Below, piece after piece: positions 39,533 through 52,100 of a stretch of 64,000 nucleotides of DNA (within the stretch, counting starts at the first letter, position 1; each line of letters opens with the position of its first letter). The position numbers were made by a program, and so were the translations under genes. Origin of the DNA: Symsagittifera roscoffensis (lineage: Eukaryota; Xenacoelomorpha; Acoela; Convolutidae); the NCBI RefSeq assembly GCF_963678635.1, contig NC_087065.1, forward strand, positions 54,836,397 through 54,900,396. Reading direction: 5' to 3'. The notes under the pieces were generated by a model. That model saw nothing but the letters and a program-made list of their open reading frames with translations, was not told the origin of the DNA and did no database searches.

Positions 39533-41304
39533 GTGAGTACATTAAAAACACTTCATTCGAAAAATGTTAGTAGCACAGGAATCGGAAGGTGATCGTTTTC
39601 AATTACTTGCCACGAAAATGCAAAGTAAAGAGATGATTTTTCAGATGGTGATTGCATTCGGCATAGTTGAGAGATGGCAACTTCGAGATTTTTTTTTCTA
39701 CTCGCAGGGTTTTTACACTAATTATTTTTCCTGAATGTTTAACAATTAATCGAGGCGTGTAAATGCTTGCTATGTTAACATTTCAATGTTATGAACCAAA
39801 TGAGTTCTCGCCTATTTAAAAAGTAAAAAAAGTTTTTTCACAGTAAATTTGAGTCTCATTTTTTTCTTTTAGTGGTTTGATTCTCGATATATTTAAACTA
39901 GTTTCAAATTCCTTTGCTGTAGTAGATTTTCATTACATTTTCCACTGAAAGTAAAAGAAATTATTTTTTGATGCAGTTTTGCATTGGGTTAGTTTCATCC
40001 CACAGTATCAATCAAATCTGATTCTCGAAAATCCAATAATACAACCAGGCGTTCAAGTTGAAATGCAAAATGTTTTGAGTGAAATGAGGTTTTCTTTTGA
40101 TAGACTTAAATTTTTTTTTGAGTTTATTTTCAAAAAATTTCAGCGAAGGATGGATGTTAACTACAGGGCTTGTAATTATCTCACTCGCCGACTTCAAATT
40201 TGTGAAAAAAAAATTTCAATTTCAAATTCGTAATCCCATAAGGACATATCGAGTAAGTTTTCTTAAGCACTTTTTTTCTTTGCCAATCTCACCGAAAAAA
40301 GTAGGTGTTAATGTCTAGCAACAGGTTCACCGTTTGTATATTTAGCTGCAAGTTGCTGGACAAAATGTGTGGAAAAATCGTTGAAAGTGACGGAATCGGT
40401 TAAGTATGAGTTTGCGTAAAATCTTTGCAAAACTGGCCAGAATCTTGAAAGAAATTTAGTCAGGCTCGAATTAATTTTTTCGCGCTTTGACTTCCGATTT
40501 TTTCTAAGTTTAGTTACTTTCCCGTATTAAAAGGAAGGCAAACTCCACTATCGAACAGCTAAAATATAAAGATCACGGAAAACGTGGTCGACTTCTATTT
40601 TAATCTCGACTTCTGTCACATAATGAAGCAGTTTTCTCAAATTGGGTTAACTTTATCAGAAAAGTGTCAATCATAATTTTTTCTTAAGTTTTAAAGGTAT
40701 TTTTTAGAAACCCTTATTTTTTTTATTTTTGCGTTCATTGATTTTTTTAAAACTTATTTGGCTAGGTTATGGTTCGTATTGGTTTTTTTAAGAAAAAGTT
40801 TGTTCATGTTCGAGTTTGATGCATGATTTATGATTTTTCTTTCCGAACAAGTCAGTATTTTTTTTCGCTTCTTTGCGTCACTTGACTCTTTTTCACATGT
40901 CTGTTGGCAATGTTTTAAAAATTAAGTTCCTTACTTTGTTGAAAGCAAGGTGTAGTGCTGGATCGAACAGCAAAAGTGTTAAAGTCGCAAAAAACGTGAT
41001 CGACTTCTATTTCGAAGGTGGATTTTACCTTTCAGATTTCTCAGCAGAATCTGAAACTTATCTTTGGATCCAGTTTTCTCACTTCGGGTTATTTTCTTCA
41101 AAAAATCGTCAATCCTTCTTTGTTTTTGGAATTCAAGAACTTTGAGGCCCCATACTTTTACTTGAAAATGGAAAATTGAAGGTTTTTTGAAAAGCAAGTC
41201 AGCAATCTTTTTCGTTCCTTGCCTTCATTGACGTTTGCCAACTGTCTGTCAGCCAGGTTTAAGTTTTTCACGCTTGCCATTAGCAAGCGTTATCGAATAG
41301 GAAA
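39480..41304 (+). repeat. 1825-bp tandem duplication, unit 1
   Basis: Starts inside the tomosyn exon at GGCAGAAGAATGCC and ends at GAATAGGAAA. It matches unit 2 with only a few single-base differences, so the duplication is recent. Confidence 0.95.
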
Positions 41305-41357
41305 GGCAGAAGAATGCCGCCGGAACTGCCGCTGGAGAAGCTGCAAGAGCCAGAATG
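41305..41357 (+). pseudogene. Partial copy of a tomosyn exon
   Basis: Keeps the last 53 bases of the linker exon and its GTGAGT donor but lacks the original acceptor. Upstream TTGCCATTAG and CGAATAG could act as cryptic acceptors, so aberrant inclusion is conceivable, though not shown. Confidence 0.7.
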
Positions 41358-43129
41358 GTGAGTACATTAAAAACACTTCATTCGAAAAATGTTAGTAGCA
41401 CAGGAATCGGAAGGTGATCGTTTTCAATTACTTGCCACGAAAATGCAAAGTAAAGAGATGATTTTTCAGATGGTGATTGCATTCGGCATAGTTGAGAGAT
41501 GGCAACTTCGAGAATTTTTTTTCTACTCGCAGGGTTTTTACACTAATTATTTTTCCTGAATGTTTAACAATTAATCGAGGCGTGTAAATGCTTGCTATGT
41601 TAACATTTCAATGTTATGAACCAAATGAGTTCTCGCCTATTTAAAAAGTAAAAAAAGTTTTTTCACAGTAAATTTGAGTCTCATTTTTTTCTTTTAGTGG
41701 TTTGATTCTCGATATATTTAAACTAGTTTCAAATTCCTTTGCTGTAGTAGATTTCCATTACATTTTCCACTGAAAGTAAAAGAAATTATTTTTTGATGCA
41801 GTTTTGCATTGGGTTAGTTTCATCCCACAGTATCAATCAAATCTGATGCTCGAAAATCCAATAATACAACCAGGCGTTCAAGTTGAAATGCAAAATGTTT
41901 TGAGTGAAATGAGGTTTTCTTTTGATAGACTTAAATTTTTTTTTGAGTTTATTTTCAAAAAATTTCAGCGAAGGATGGATGTTAACTACAGGGCTTGTAA
42001 TTATCTCACTCGCCGACTTCAAATTTGTGAAAAAAAAATTTCAATTTCAAATTCGTAATCCCATAATGACATATCGAGTAAGTTTTCTTAAGCACTTTTT
42101 TTCTTTGCCAATCTCACCGAAAAAAGTAGGTGTTAATGTCTAGCAACAGGTTCACCGTTTGTATATTTAGCTGCAAGTTGCTGGACAAAATGTGTGGAAA
42201 AATCGTTGAAAGTGACGGAATCGGTTAAGTATGAGTTTGCGTAAAATCTTTGCAAAACTGGCCAGAATCTTGAAAGAAATTTAGTCAGGCTCGAATTAAT
42301 TTTTTCGCGCTTTGACTTCCGATTTTTTCTAAGTTTAGTTACTTTCCCGTATTAAAAGGAAGGCAAACTCCACTATCGAACAGCTAAAATATAAAGATCA
42401 CGGAAAACGTGGTCGACTTCTATTTTAATCTCGACTTCTGTCACATAATGAAGCAGTTTTCTCAAATTGGGTTAACTTTATCAGAAAAGTGTCAATCATA
42501 ATTTTTTCTTAAGTTTTAAAGGTATTTTTTAGACACCCTTATTTTTTTTATTTTTGCGTTCATTGATTTTTTTAAAACTTATTTGGCTAGGTTATGGTTC
42601 GTATTGGTTTTTTTAAGAAAAAGTTTGTTCATGTTCGAGTTTGATGCATGATTTATGATTTTTCTTTCCGAACAAGTCAGTATTTTTTTTCGCTTCTTTG
42701 CGTCACTTGACTCTTTTTCACATGTCTGTTGGCAATGTTTTAAAAATTAAGTTCCTTACTTTGTTGAAAGCAAGGTGTAGTGCTGGATCGAACAGCAAAA
42801 GTGTTAAAGTCGCAAAAAACGTGATCGACTTCTATTTCGAAGGTGGATTTTACCTTTCAGATTTCTCAGCAGAATCTGAAACTTATCTTTGGATCCAGTT
42901 TTCTCACTTCGGGTTATTTTCTTCAAAAAATCGTCAATCCTTCTTTGTTTTTGGAATTCAAGAACTTTGAGGCCCCATACTTTTACTTGAAAATGGAAAA
43001 TTGAAGGTTTTTTGAAAAGCAAGTCAGCAATCTTTTTCGTTCCTTGCCTTCATTGACGTTTGCCAACTGTCTGTCAGCCAGGTTTAAGTTTTTCACGCTT
43101 GCCATTAGCAAGCGTTATCGAATAGGAAA
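41305..43129 (+). repeat. 1825-bp tandem duplication, unit 2
   Basis: Begins with 53 bp of the tomosyn linker exon. Visible differences from unit 1 include ATTCTCG/ATGCTCG and AAGGACA/AATGACA. It runs directly into the 3.2-kb array, whose units share its distal half. Confidence 0.95.
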
Positions 43130-46100
43130 AAAAGACTTTTTTTCGGGTTAGCAACTACTGAAACAAAATCAATTTCATGAAAGTTCAAATTTAACTACTG
43201 GTTGGATACTAGTTTTTACAGGGTAATTTCAGGGGAAATTGAAACTTTTACGGTTTTTTTTCAAAGTTGGTGTTTTACCAACACATTTAGTGTCGTCTAC
43301 CCAAAGATTGTCGGCTTTGTTTCTGCTTCCTAAGTTTTGTTCAGTTGGTAGCAGTTGCTAAATTGAATTTCAAATGTCTGGCTTGGCATTTTTGCCTAGA
43401 ATTCCTGTTTGATAAAAGAAATATTATGAAAATAAATGGATTTTTAAAGAGTAATGAAAATAAAGAAGACCCTTATATAGGTCTTGCTGATTTGTTAATT
43501 TTTTTTAGGGTGAAGTCTTTAAATATTGATGCACTCGGGTATAATGCACTTTTTGAGTTCAATTGAAGTTCATCTGCTGAAAGTGACATAAATAGCTTTT
43601 TGCAAATAGGAACGTGGAATATGGAGTTTGCTTTTAAGATTTCCTAGCAGAATAAAAACTTTACTTATTGATTCAGTTTTCTCAATTTGGGTTCATCTTA
43701 TCAAAAAAGCGCCAATCATAAATTGTTCTAGAAATTCCAAGAGCTTAAAGGGCATCTATTTTTTTTCTTTGAAATTCAAAGGTTCAAACTTTTTCAAGAA
43801 AGCAGGGGGTTTTTTATGTTTTCTTGCGTTCATTACTTTTTTTGAATCTTCGATTGGCTATGTTATTTTTTGAGACGCTTTGGAAAACTTTACTAGTTTT
43901 TGCAAAAATTGTCTACTGATTTTCAAAAAAGAATATCCTTAAAAAGTCTGCTTACGTTCATGTGTGCCTGCATACTTTTCTGGTCTCTTGTTGGTTCACT
44001 CCTTGTCTACAGCCTTCGAAAAGGTCTGTGGGGGAATCTTTCACCGATATTTTTGATTTTTTTTTCGTTTTCCCAAAAACTAAACTACCAAATCTGAAAT
44101 TTTGGTTTCATTGAATAGAAAGGATATGAAAAGCTCCCCTCCTTAAGTGGTTATGCGCAATCTTTTTTACACATATAGTTATGTCCCTCGGAATTGTCAA
44201 ATGGATTCGATTTTTGCTTTTTGTGATCGTTTTTGAATGCTTTTTTTTGTAACTTTGCTCAAAAACGAACCCCCAATCCTGAGCTTGTAGGTTAAATGAA
44301 GATAACCGGTTGTGGGAAGCTTCGCTGCATTAGCGACCTGTCACAATGTTTTGTTCAAAAAATTATTGTCCTGGGAAAAGTCAAATTTTTGATAGTTTGA
44401 GCGTTTTTCATTCTAAAATTCATGAGTTTTCCGAAATACTCTCCCATATTTTGGTTTCAAACCAACGAACGGGTTGTTAGAAGCTCCCCTGCATACGGTA
44501 CTGCGCACAGATTTTATACTGGGTTAATGTATTCAATCGAAGTTACGGTGAATATCTTCTGCATAAGTGGGAACGTTCAATTTCTAAAGAGTTTTGAACG
44601 TAGTGAAAACTCTTATATAGATATTGCTGAATTTTTTTCAGGAAAGTCTTAAAAGTCTCTAATAACTACAGATGGGCATTCATACATATTGATGCGTTTA
44701 TGAATGCATTTTGGTGTTTATGCACTTTTTGAGTTCAAATGAAATTCATCTGCTGAAAGTGACGTTAATATCACTCTCTAAATACGATTAAAGGAACTAG
44801 GGCACGAAAACATGAATGATTTCTAGTTTCGAAAGTGCAATTTAATTTTCAGATTTCCGGCGGAAAAAAAAACTTTGCCTGTAGATCCAGTTTTCTCAAG
44901 TTGGGATAATGTTATCAAACAAGTGCCAATCATAAATCATTCTAAAAATTCAAAGAGCCTTCAGGGCACCTTTTTTCTTTGAAATTCATTTTGAAAGATT
45001 TTTTTAACTAAGTCCGTTTTTTGTTAACTTGCATTCGTTACTCTTTTCCAATCTTCGATTGGCATTTTTTAAACAAAAGGCTATAATTCTCTGAAATGTC
45101 ATCTTTCTGATTTGTTGATCTTTTTATTCTCGATAATTATCGCGCCAATTTTGATATCATGGTTTAATCGACACAACAGGTTGTAGGTAGCTCGCCTTTA
45201 TAATTTGCTACGCCCAGTTTCTTAAGTGTTTAATCGAGCTACCCGATCTTGGGATTTTTCTCTGCTGTACTGGCCAATACCTCCCTTTAGCAGAAAAACG
45301 TTACGCGGATTTCGGAAAGTCAAGTTTTCGAATTCTTTCTGTTTTTTGTAGAAACTTTTCGAATTTTTTTTAAAAACTTCACTATCAAATCTGAGATGAA
45401 ATTTTCGATCGAAAAAAGCGGTTGTGGAAATTTTTCCGCGGAAGTGTTTGCTTCTAGACCTTCAAAGAGCTTTAAGTTCATCTAATTTTTTTGCTTGAAG
45501 TTTTTAAGTTGAACTGAACTTTTTTCTGTTTCCTTGCGTTCATTCATTCTTTTCCAACTGTCTGCAAACTCCGCGATCGAAGTCTAAAAACTCACAAAAA
45601 TTGTGGTCGACTTCTTTTTAATCTCGACTTCTGTCACATAATGAAGCAGTTTTCTCGAATTGGGTTAACTTTATCAGAAAAGTGTCAATCATAATTTTTT
45701 CTTAAGTTTTAAAGGTATTTTTCAGAAACCGTTATTTTTTTTGTTTTTGCGTTCAATGATTTTTTTAAAACTTATTTGGCTATGTTATGGTTCGTATTGG
45801 TTTTTTTAAGAAAAAATCTGAAAGTTTGTTCATGTTCGAATTTGATGCATGATTTATGATTTTTCTTTCCGAACAAGTCAGTATTTTTTCGCTTCTTTGC
45901 GTCCCTTGACTCTTTTTCACATGTCTGTTGGCGATGTTTTAAAAATTAAGTTCCTTACTTTGTTAAAAGTGTAGTGCTGGATCGAACAGCCAAAGTGTTA
46001 AGGTCGCGAAAAACGTGATCGACTCTTAATTTCGAAGGTGGATTTTACCTTTCAGATTTCTCATCAGACTCTGAAACTTATCTTTGGATCTAGTTTTCTC

Positions 46101-49100
46101 ACTTTGGGTTATTTTCTTCAAAAAATCGTCAATCCTTCTTTGTTTTTTGATTTCAAGAACTTTGAGGCCCCATACTTTTACTTGAAAATGGAAAATTGAA
46201 GGTTTTTTGAAAAACAAGTCAGCAATCTTTTTCTTTCCTTGCCTTCATTGACTTTTTTTTGGGTTAGCAACTACTGAAACAAAATCAATTTCATGAAAGT
46301 TCAAATTTAACTACTGGTTGGATACTAGTTTTTACAGGGTAATTTCAGGAGGAATTGAAACTTTTACGGTTTTTTTTCAAAGTTGGTTTTTTACCAACAC
46401 ATTTAGTGTCGTCTACCCAAAGATTGTCGGCTTTGTTTCTGCTTCCTAAGTTTTGTTCAGTTGGTAGCAGTTGCTAAATTGAATTTCAAATGTCTGGCTT
46501 GGCATTGTTGCCTAGAATTCCTGTTTGATAAAAGGTATTATGAAAATGTATGGACTTTTAAAAAAAATTTTTAGGGTAAAGACTTAAATTATTGATGCAC
46601 TTAGGTATAATGCTTTTTTTGAGTTCAATTGAAATTCATCTGCTGAAAGTGACATTAATAGCTTTTTGCAAATAGGAACGTGGAACATGGAATTTGCTTT
46701 TAAGATTTCCCAGCAGAATAAAAACTTTACTTATCGATTCAGTTTTCTCAATTTGGGTTCATGTTATCAAAAAAGCGCCAGTCATAAATTGTTCTAGAAA
46801 TTCAAAGAGCTTAATGGGCATCTATATTTTTTCTTTGAAATTCAAAGGTTGAGATTTTTTCAAGAAATTCAGGGTGTTTTTATCTTTTCTTGCGTTCATT
46901 ACTCTTTTTGAATCTTCGATTGGCTATGTTATTTTTTAAGACGCTTTAGAAAACTTTATTAGTTTTTGCACAAATTCCTTCTACCAATTTTCAAAAAAGA
47001 ATATCCATAAGAAGTCTGCTTACATTCATGTGTGCCTGCATACTTTTCTGGTCTCTTGTTGCTTCAATCCTTATCTGCAGCCTTCGAATAGGTCTGTGAG
47101 GGGAATCTTTGACCGATATTTTTGATTTTCGTTTTCTCAAAAACTAACCTATCAAATCTGAAATTTTGGTTTCATTGAATAGAAGGGATATGAAAAGCTC
47201 CTCTCCTTAAGTGGTTGTGCGCAATCTTTTTTACACAAATATTTATGTTACTCGTAATTGTCAAATGGATTCGATTTTTGATTTTTGTGATCGTTTTGGA
47301 ATGTTTTTTTTCTAAACTTTCTCAAAAACGAACCCCCAAACCTGAGGTTGTAGGTTACATGAAGATAACCGGTTGTGGGAAGCTTCGCTGCATTAGCGAC
47401 CTGTCACAATTTTTTGTTCAAAAAATAATTGTCCTGGGAAAAGTCAAATTTTTGATAGTTTGACCGTTTTTCATTCTAAAATTCATGAGTTTTTCGAAAT
47501 ACTCTCCCATATTTTGGTTTCAAACCAACGAACGGGTTGTTAGAAGCTCCCCTGCATACGGTACTGCGCACAGATATTATACTGGGTTAATGTATTCAAT
47601 CGAAGTTACGGTGAATATCTTCTGCATAAGTGGGAACGTTCAATTTCTTAAGAGTTTTGAACGTAGTGAAAACTCTTATATAGATATTGCTGAATTTTTT
47701 TCAGGAAAGTCTTAAAAGTCTCTAATAACTACAGATGGGCATTCATACATATTGATGCGTTTATGAATGCATTTTGGTGTTTATGCACTTTTTGAGTTCA
47801 ATTGAAATTCATCTGCTGAAAGTGACTTTAATATCACTCTCCAAATACGATTAAAGGAACTAGGGCAAGAAAACATGAATGATTTCTAGTTTCGAAAGTG
47901 CAATTTAATTTTCAGATTTCCGGCGGAAAAAAAAACTTTGCCTGTAGATCCAGTTTTCTCAAGTTGGGATAATGTTATCAAACAAGTGCCAATCATAAAT
48001 CATTCTAGAAATTCAAAGAGCCTTCAGGGCACCTTTTTTCTTTGAAATTCATTTTGAAAGATTTTTTTTAACTAAGTCCGTTTTTTATGTTAACTTGTAT
48101 TCATTACTCTTTTCCGATCTTCGATTGGCATTTTTTAAACAAAAGGCTATAATTCTCTGAAATGTCATCTTTCTGATTTGTTGATCTTTTTATTCTCGAT
48201 AATTATCGCGCCAATTTTGATATCATGGTTTAATCGACACAACAGGTTGTTGGAAGCTCGCCTTTATAATTTGCTACGCCCAGTTTCTTAGGTGTTTAAT
48301 CGAGCTACCCGATCTTGGGATTTTTCTCTGCTGTACTGGCCAATACCTCCCTTTAGCAGAAAAACGTTACGCGGATTTCGGAAAGTCAAGTTTTCGAATT
48401 CTTTCTGTTTTTTGTAGAAACTTTTCGAATTTTTTTAAAAACTTCACTATCAAATCTGAGATGAAATTTTCGATCGAAAAAAAGCGGTTGTGGAAATTTT
48501 TCCGCGGAAGTGTTTGCTTCTAGACCTTCAAAGAGCTTTAAGTTCATCTAATTTTTTTGCTTGAAGTTTTTAAGTTGAATTGAACTTTTTTCTGTTTCCT
48601 TGCGTTCATTCATTCTTTTCCAACTGTCTGCAAACTCCGCGATCGAAGTCTAAAAACTCACAAAAATTGTGGTCGACTTCTTTTTAATCTCGACTTCTGT
48701 CACATAATGAAGCAGTTTTCTCAAATTGGGTTAACTTTATCAGAAAAGTGTCAATCATATATTTTTCTTAAGTTTTAAAGGTATTTTTCAGAAACCCTTA
48801 TTTTTTTTTGTTTTTGCGTTCATTGATTTTTTTAAAACTTATTTGGCTATGTTATGGTTCGTATTGGTTTTTTTAAGAAAAAATCTGAAAGTTTGTTCAT
48901 GTTCGAATTTGATGCATGATTTATGATTTTTCTTTCCGAACAATTCAGTATTTTTTTTCGCTTCTTTGCGTCCCTTGACTCTTTTTCACATTTCTTTTGG
49001 CGATGTTTTAAAAATTAAGTTCCTTACTTAGTTAAAAGTGTAGTGCTGGATCGAACAGCCAAAGTGTTAAGGTCGCGAAAAACGTGATCGACTTCTAATT

Positions 49101-52100
49101 TCGAAGGTGGATTTTACCTTTCAGATTTCTCATCAGACTCTGAAACTTATCTTTGGATCCAGTTTTCTCACTTTGTGTTATTTTCATCAAAAAATTGTCA
49201 ATCCTTCTTTGTTTTTGAAATTCAAGAACTTTGAGGCTTCATACTTTTACTTGAAAATCGAAAATTGAAGGTTTTTCGAAAAACAAGTCAGCAATCTTTT
49301 TCTTTCCTTGCCTTCATTGACTCTTTTCCAACTGTCTGTCAGTCATGTTTCAGTTTTTCACGCTTGCCATTAGCAAGCGTTATCGAATAGGAAAAAAAGA
49401 CTTTTTTCGGGTTAGCAACTACTGAAACAAAATCAATTTCATGAAAGTTCAAATTTAATTACTGGTTGGATACTAGTTTTTACAGGGTAATTTCAGGGGT
49501 AATCGAAACTTTTACGGTTTTTTTCAAAGTTGGTTTTTTACCAACACATTTAGTGTCGTCTACCCAAAGATTGTCGGCTTTGTTTCTGCTTCCTAAGTTT
49601 TGTTCAGTTGGTAGCAGTTGCTAAATTGAATTTCAAATGTCTGGCTTGGCATTGTTGCCTAGAATTCCTGTTTGATAAATTTAGGTAATATGAAAATGTA
49701 TGGTTTTTAAAGAGTAATGAAAGTAGTGAAGACCCTCATATAGGTCTTGCTGACTTTTAAAAAAAAAATTTAGGGTAAAGACTTAATTTATTGATGCACT
49801 TAGGTATAATGCTTTTTTTGAGTTCAATTGAAATTCATCTGCTGAAAGTGACATAAATAGCTTTTTGCAAATAGGAACGTGGAACATGGAATTTGCTTTT
49901 AAGATTTCCCAGCAGAATAAAAACTTTACTTATCGATTCAGTTTTCTCAATTTGGTTTCATGTTATCAAAAAAGCGCCAGTCATAAATTGTTCTAGAAAT
50001 TCAAAGAGATTAAAGGGCATCTATATTTTTCTTTGAAATTCAACGGTTGAGATTTTTTCAAGAAAGTCAGGGTTTTTTTATGTTTTCTTGCGTTCATTAC
50101 TCTTTTTGAATCTTCGATTGGCTATGTTATTTTTTGATACGCTTTAGAAAACTTTATTAGTTTTTGCACAAATTCCTTCTACCGATTTTCAAAAAAGAAT
50201 ATCCATAAGAAGTCTGCTTACATTCATGTGTGCCTGCATACTTTTCTGGTCTCTTGTTGCTTCAATTCTTGTCTACAGCCTTCGATTTCTCAAAAACTAA
50301 CCTATCAAATCTTCTCAAAAACTAACCTATCAAATCTGAAATTTTGGTTTCATTGAATAGAAGGGATATGAAAAGCTCCTCTCCTTAAGTGGTTGTGCGC
50401 AATCTTTTTTACACAAATATTTATTTTACTCGTAATTGTCAAATGGATTCGATTTTTGATTTTTGTGATCGTTTTGGAATGTTTTTTTTCTAAACTTTCT
50501 CAAAAACGAACCCCCAAACCTGAGGTTGTAGGTTACATGAAGATAACCGGTTGTGGGAAGCTTCGCTGCATTAGCGACCTGTCACAATTTTTTGTTCAAA
50601 AAATTATTGTCCTGGGAAAAGTCAAATTTTTGATAGTTAGAGCGTTTTTCATTCGAAAATTCATGAGTTTTTCGAAATACTCTCCCATATTTTGGTTTCA
50701 AACCAACGAACGGGTTGTTAGAAGCTCCCCTGCATACGGTACTGCGCACAGATATTATACTGGGTTAATGTATTCAATCGAAGTTACGGTGAATATCTTC
50801 TGCATAAGTGGGAACGTTCAATTTCTTAAGAGTTTTGAACGTAGTGAAAACTCTTATATAGATATTGCTGAATTTTTTTCAGGAAAGTCTTAAAAGTCTC
50901 TAATAACTACAGATGGGCATTCATACATATTGATGCGTTTATGAATGCATTTTGGTGTTTATGCACTTTTTGAGTTCAATTGAAATTCATCTGCTGAAAG
51001 TGACTTTAATATCACTCTCCAAATACGATTAAAGGAACTAGGGCAAGAAAACATGAATGATTTCTAGTTTCGAAAGTGCAATTTAATTTTCAGACTTCCG
51101 GCGGAAAAAAAAACTTTGCCTGTAGATCCAGTTTTCTCAAGTTGGGATAATGTTATCAAACAAGTGCCAATCATAAATCATTCTAGAAATTCAAAGAGCC
51201 TTCAGGGCACCTTTTTTCTTTGAAATTCATTTTGAAAGATTTTTTTTAACTAAGTCCGTTTTTTATGTTAACTTGTATTCATTACTCTTTTCCGATCTTC
51301 GATTGGCATTTTTTAAACAAAAGGCTATAATTCTCTGAAATGTCATCTTTCTGATTTGTTGATCTTTTTATTCTCGATAATTATCGCGCCAATTTTGATA
51401 TCATGGTTTAATCGACACAACAGGTTGTTGGAAGCTCGCCTTTATAATTTGCTACGCCCAGTTTCTTAGGTGTTTAATCGAGCTACCCGATCTTGGGATT
51501 TTTCTCTGCTGTACTGGCCAATACCTCCCTTTAGCAGAAAAACGTTACGCGGATTTCGGAAAGTCAAGTTTTCGAATTCTTTCTGTTTTTTGTAGAAACT
51601 TTTCGAATTTTTTTAAAAACTTCACTATCAAATCTGAGATGAAATTTTCGATCGAAAAAAAGCGGTTGTGGAAATTTTTCCGCGGAAGTGTTTGCTTCTA
51701 GACCTTCAAAGAGCTTTAAGTTCATCTAATTTTTTTGCTTGAAGTTTTTAAGTTGAATTGAACTTTTTTCTGTTTCCTTGCGTTCATTCATTCTTTTCCA
51801 ACTGTCTGCAAACTCCGCGATCGAAGTCTAAAAACTCACAAAAATTGTGGTCGACTTCTTTTTAATCTCGACTTCTGTCACATAATGAAGCAGTTTTCTC
51901 AAATTGGGTTAACTTTATCAGAAAAGTGTCAATCATATATTTTTCTTAAGTTTTAAAGGTATTTTTCAGAAACCCTTATTTTTTTTTGTTTTTGCGTTCA
52001 TTGATTTTTTTAAAACTTATTTGGCTATGTTATGGTTCGTATTGGTTTTTTTAAGAAAAAATCTGAAAGTTTGTTCATGTTCGAATTTGATGCATGATTT

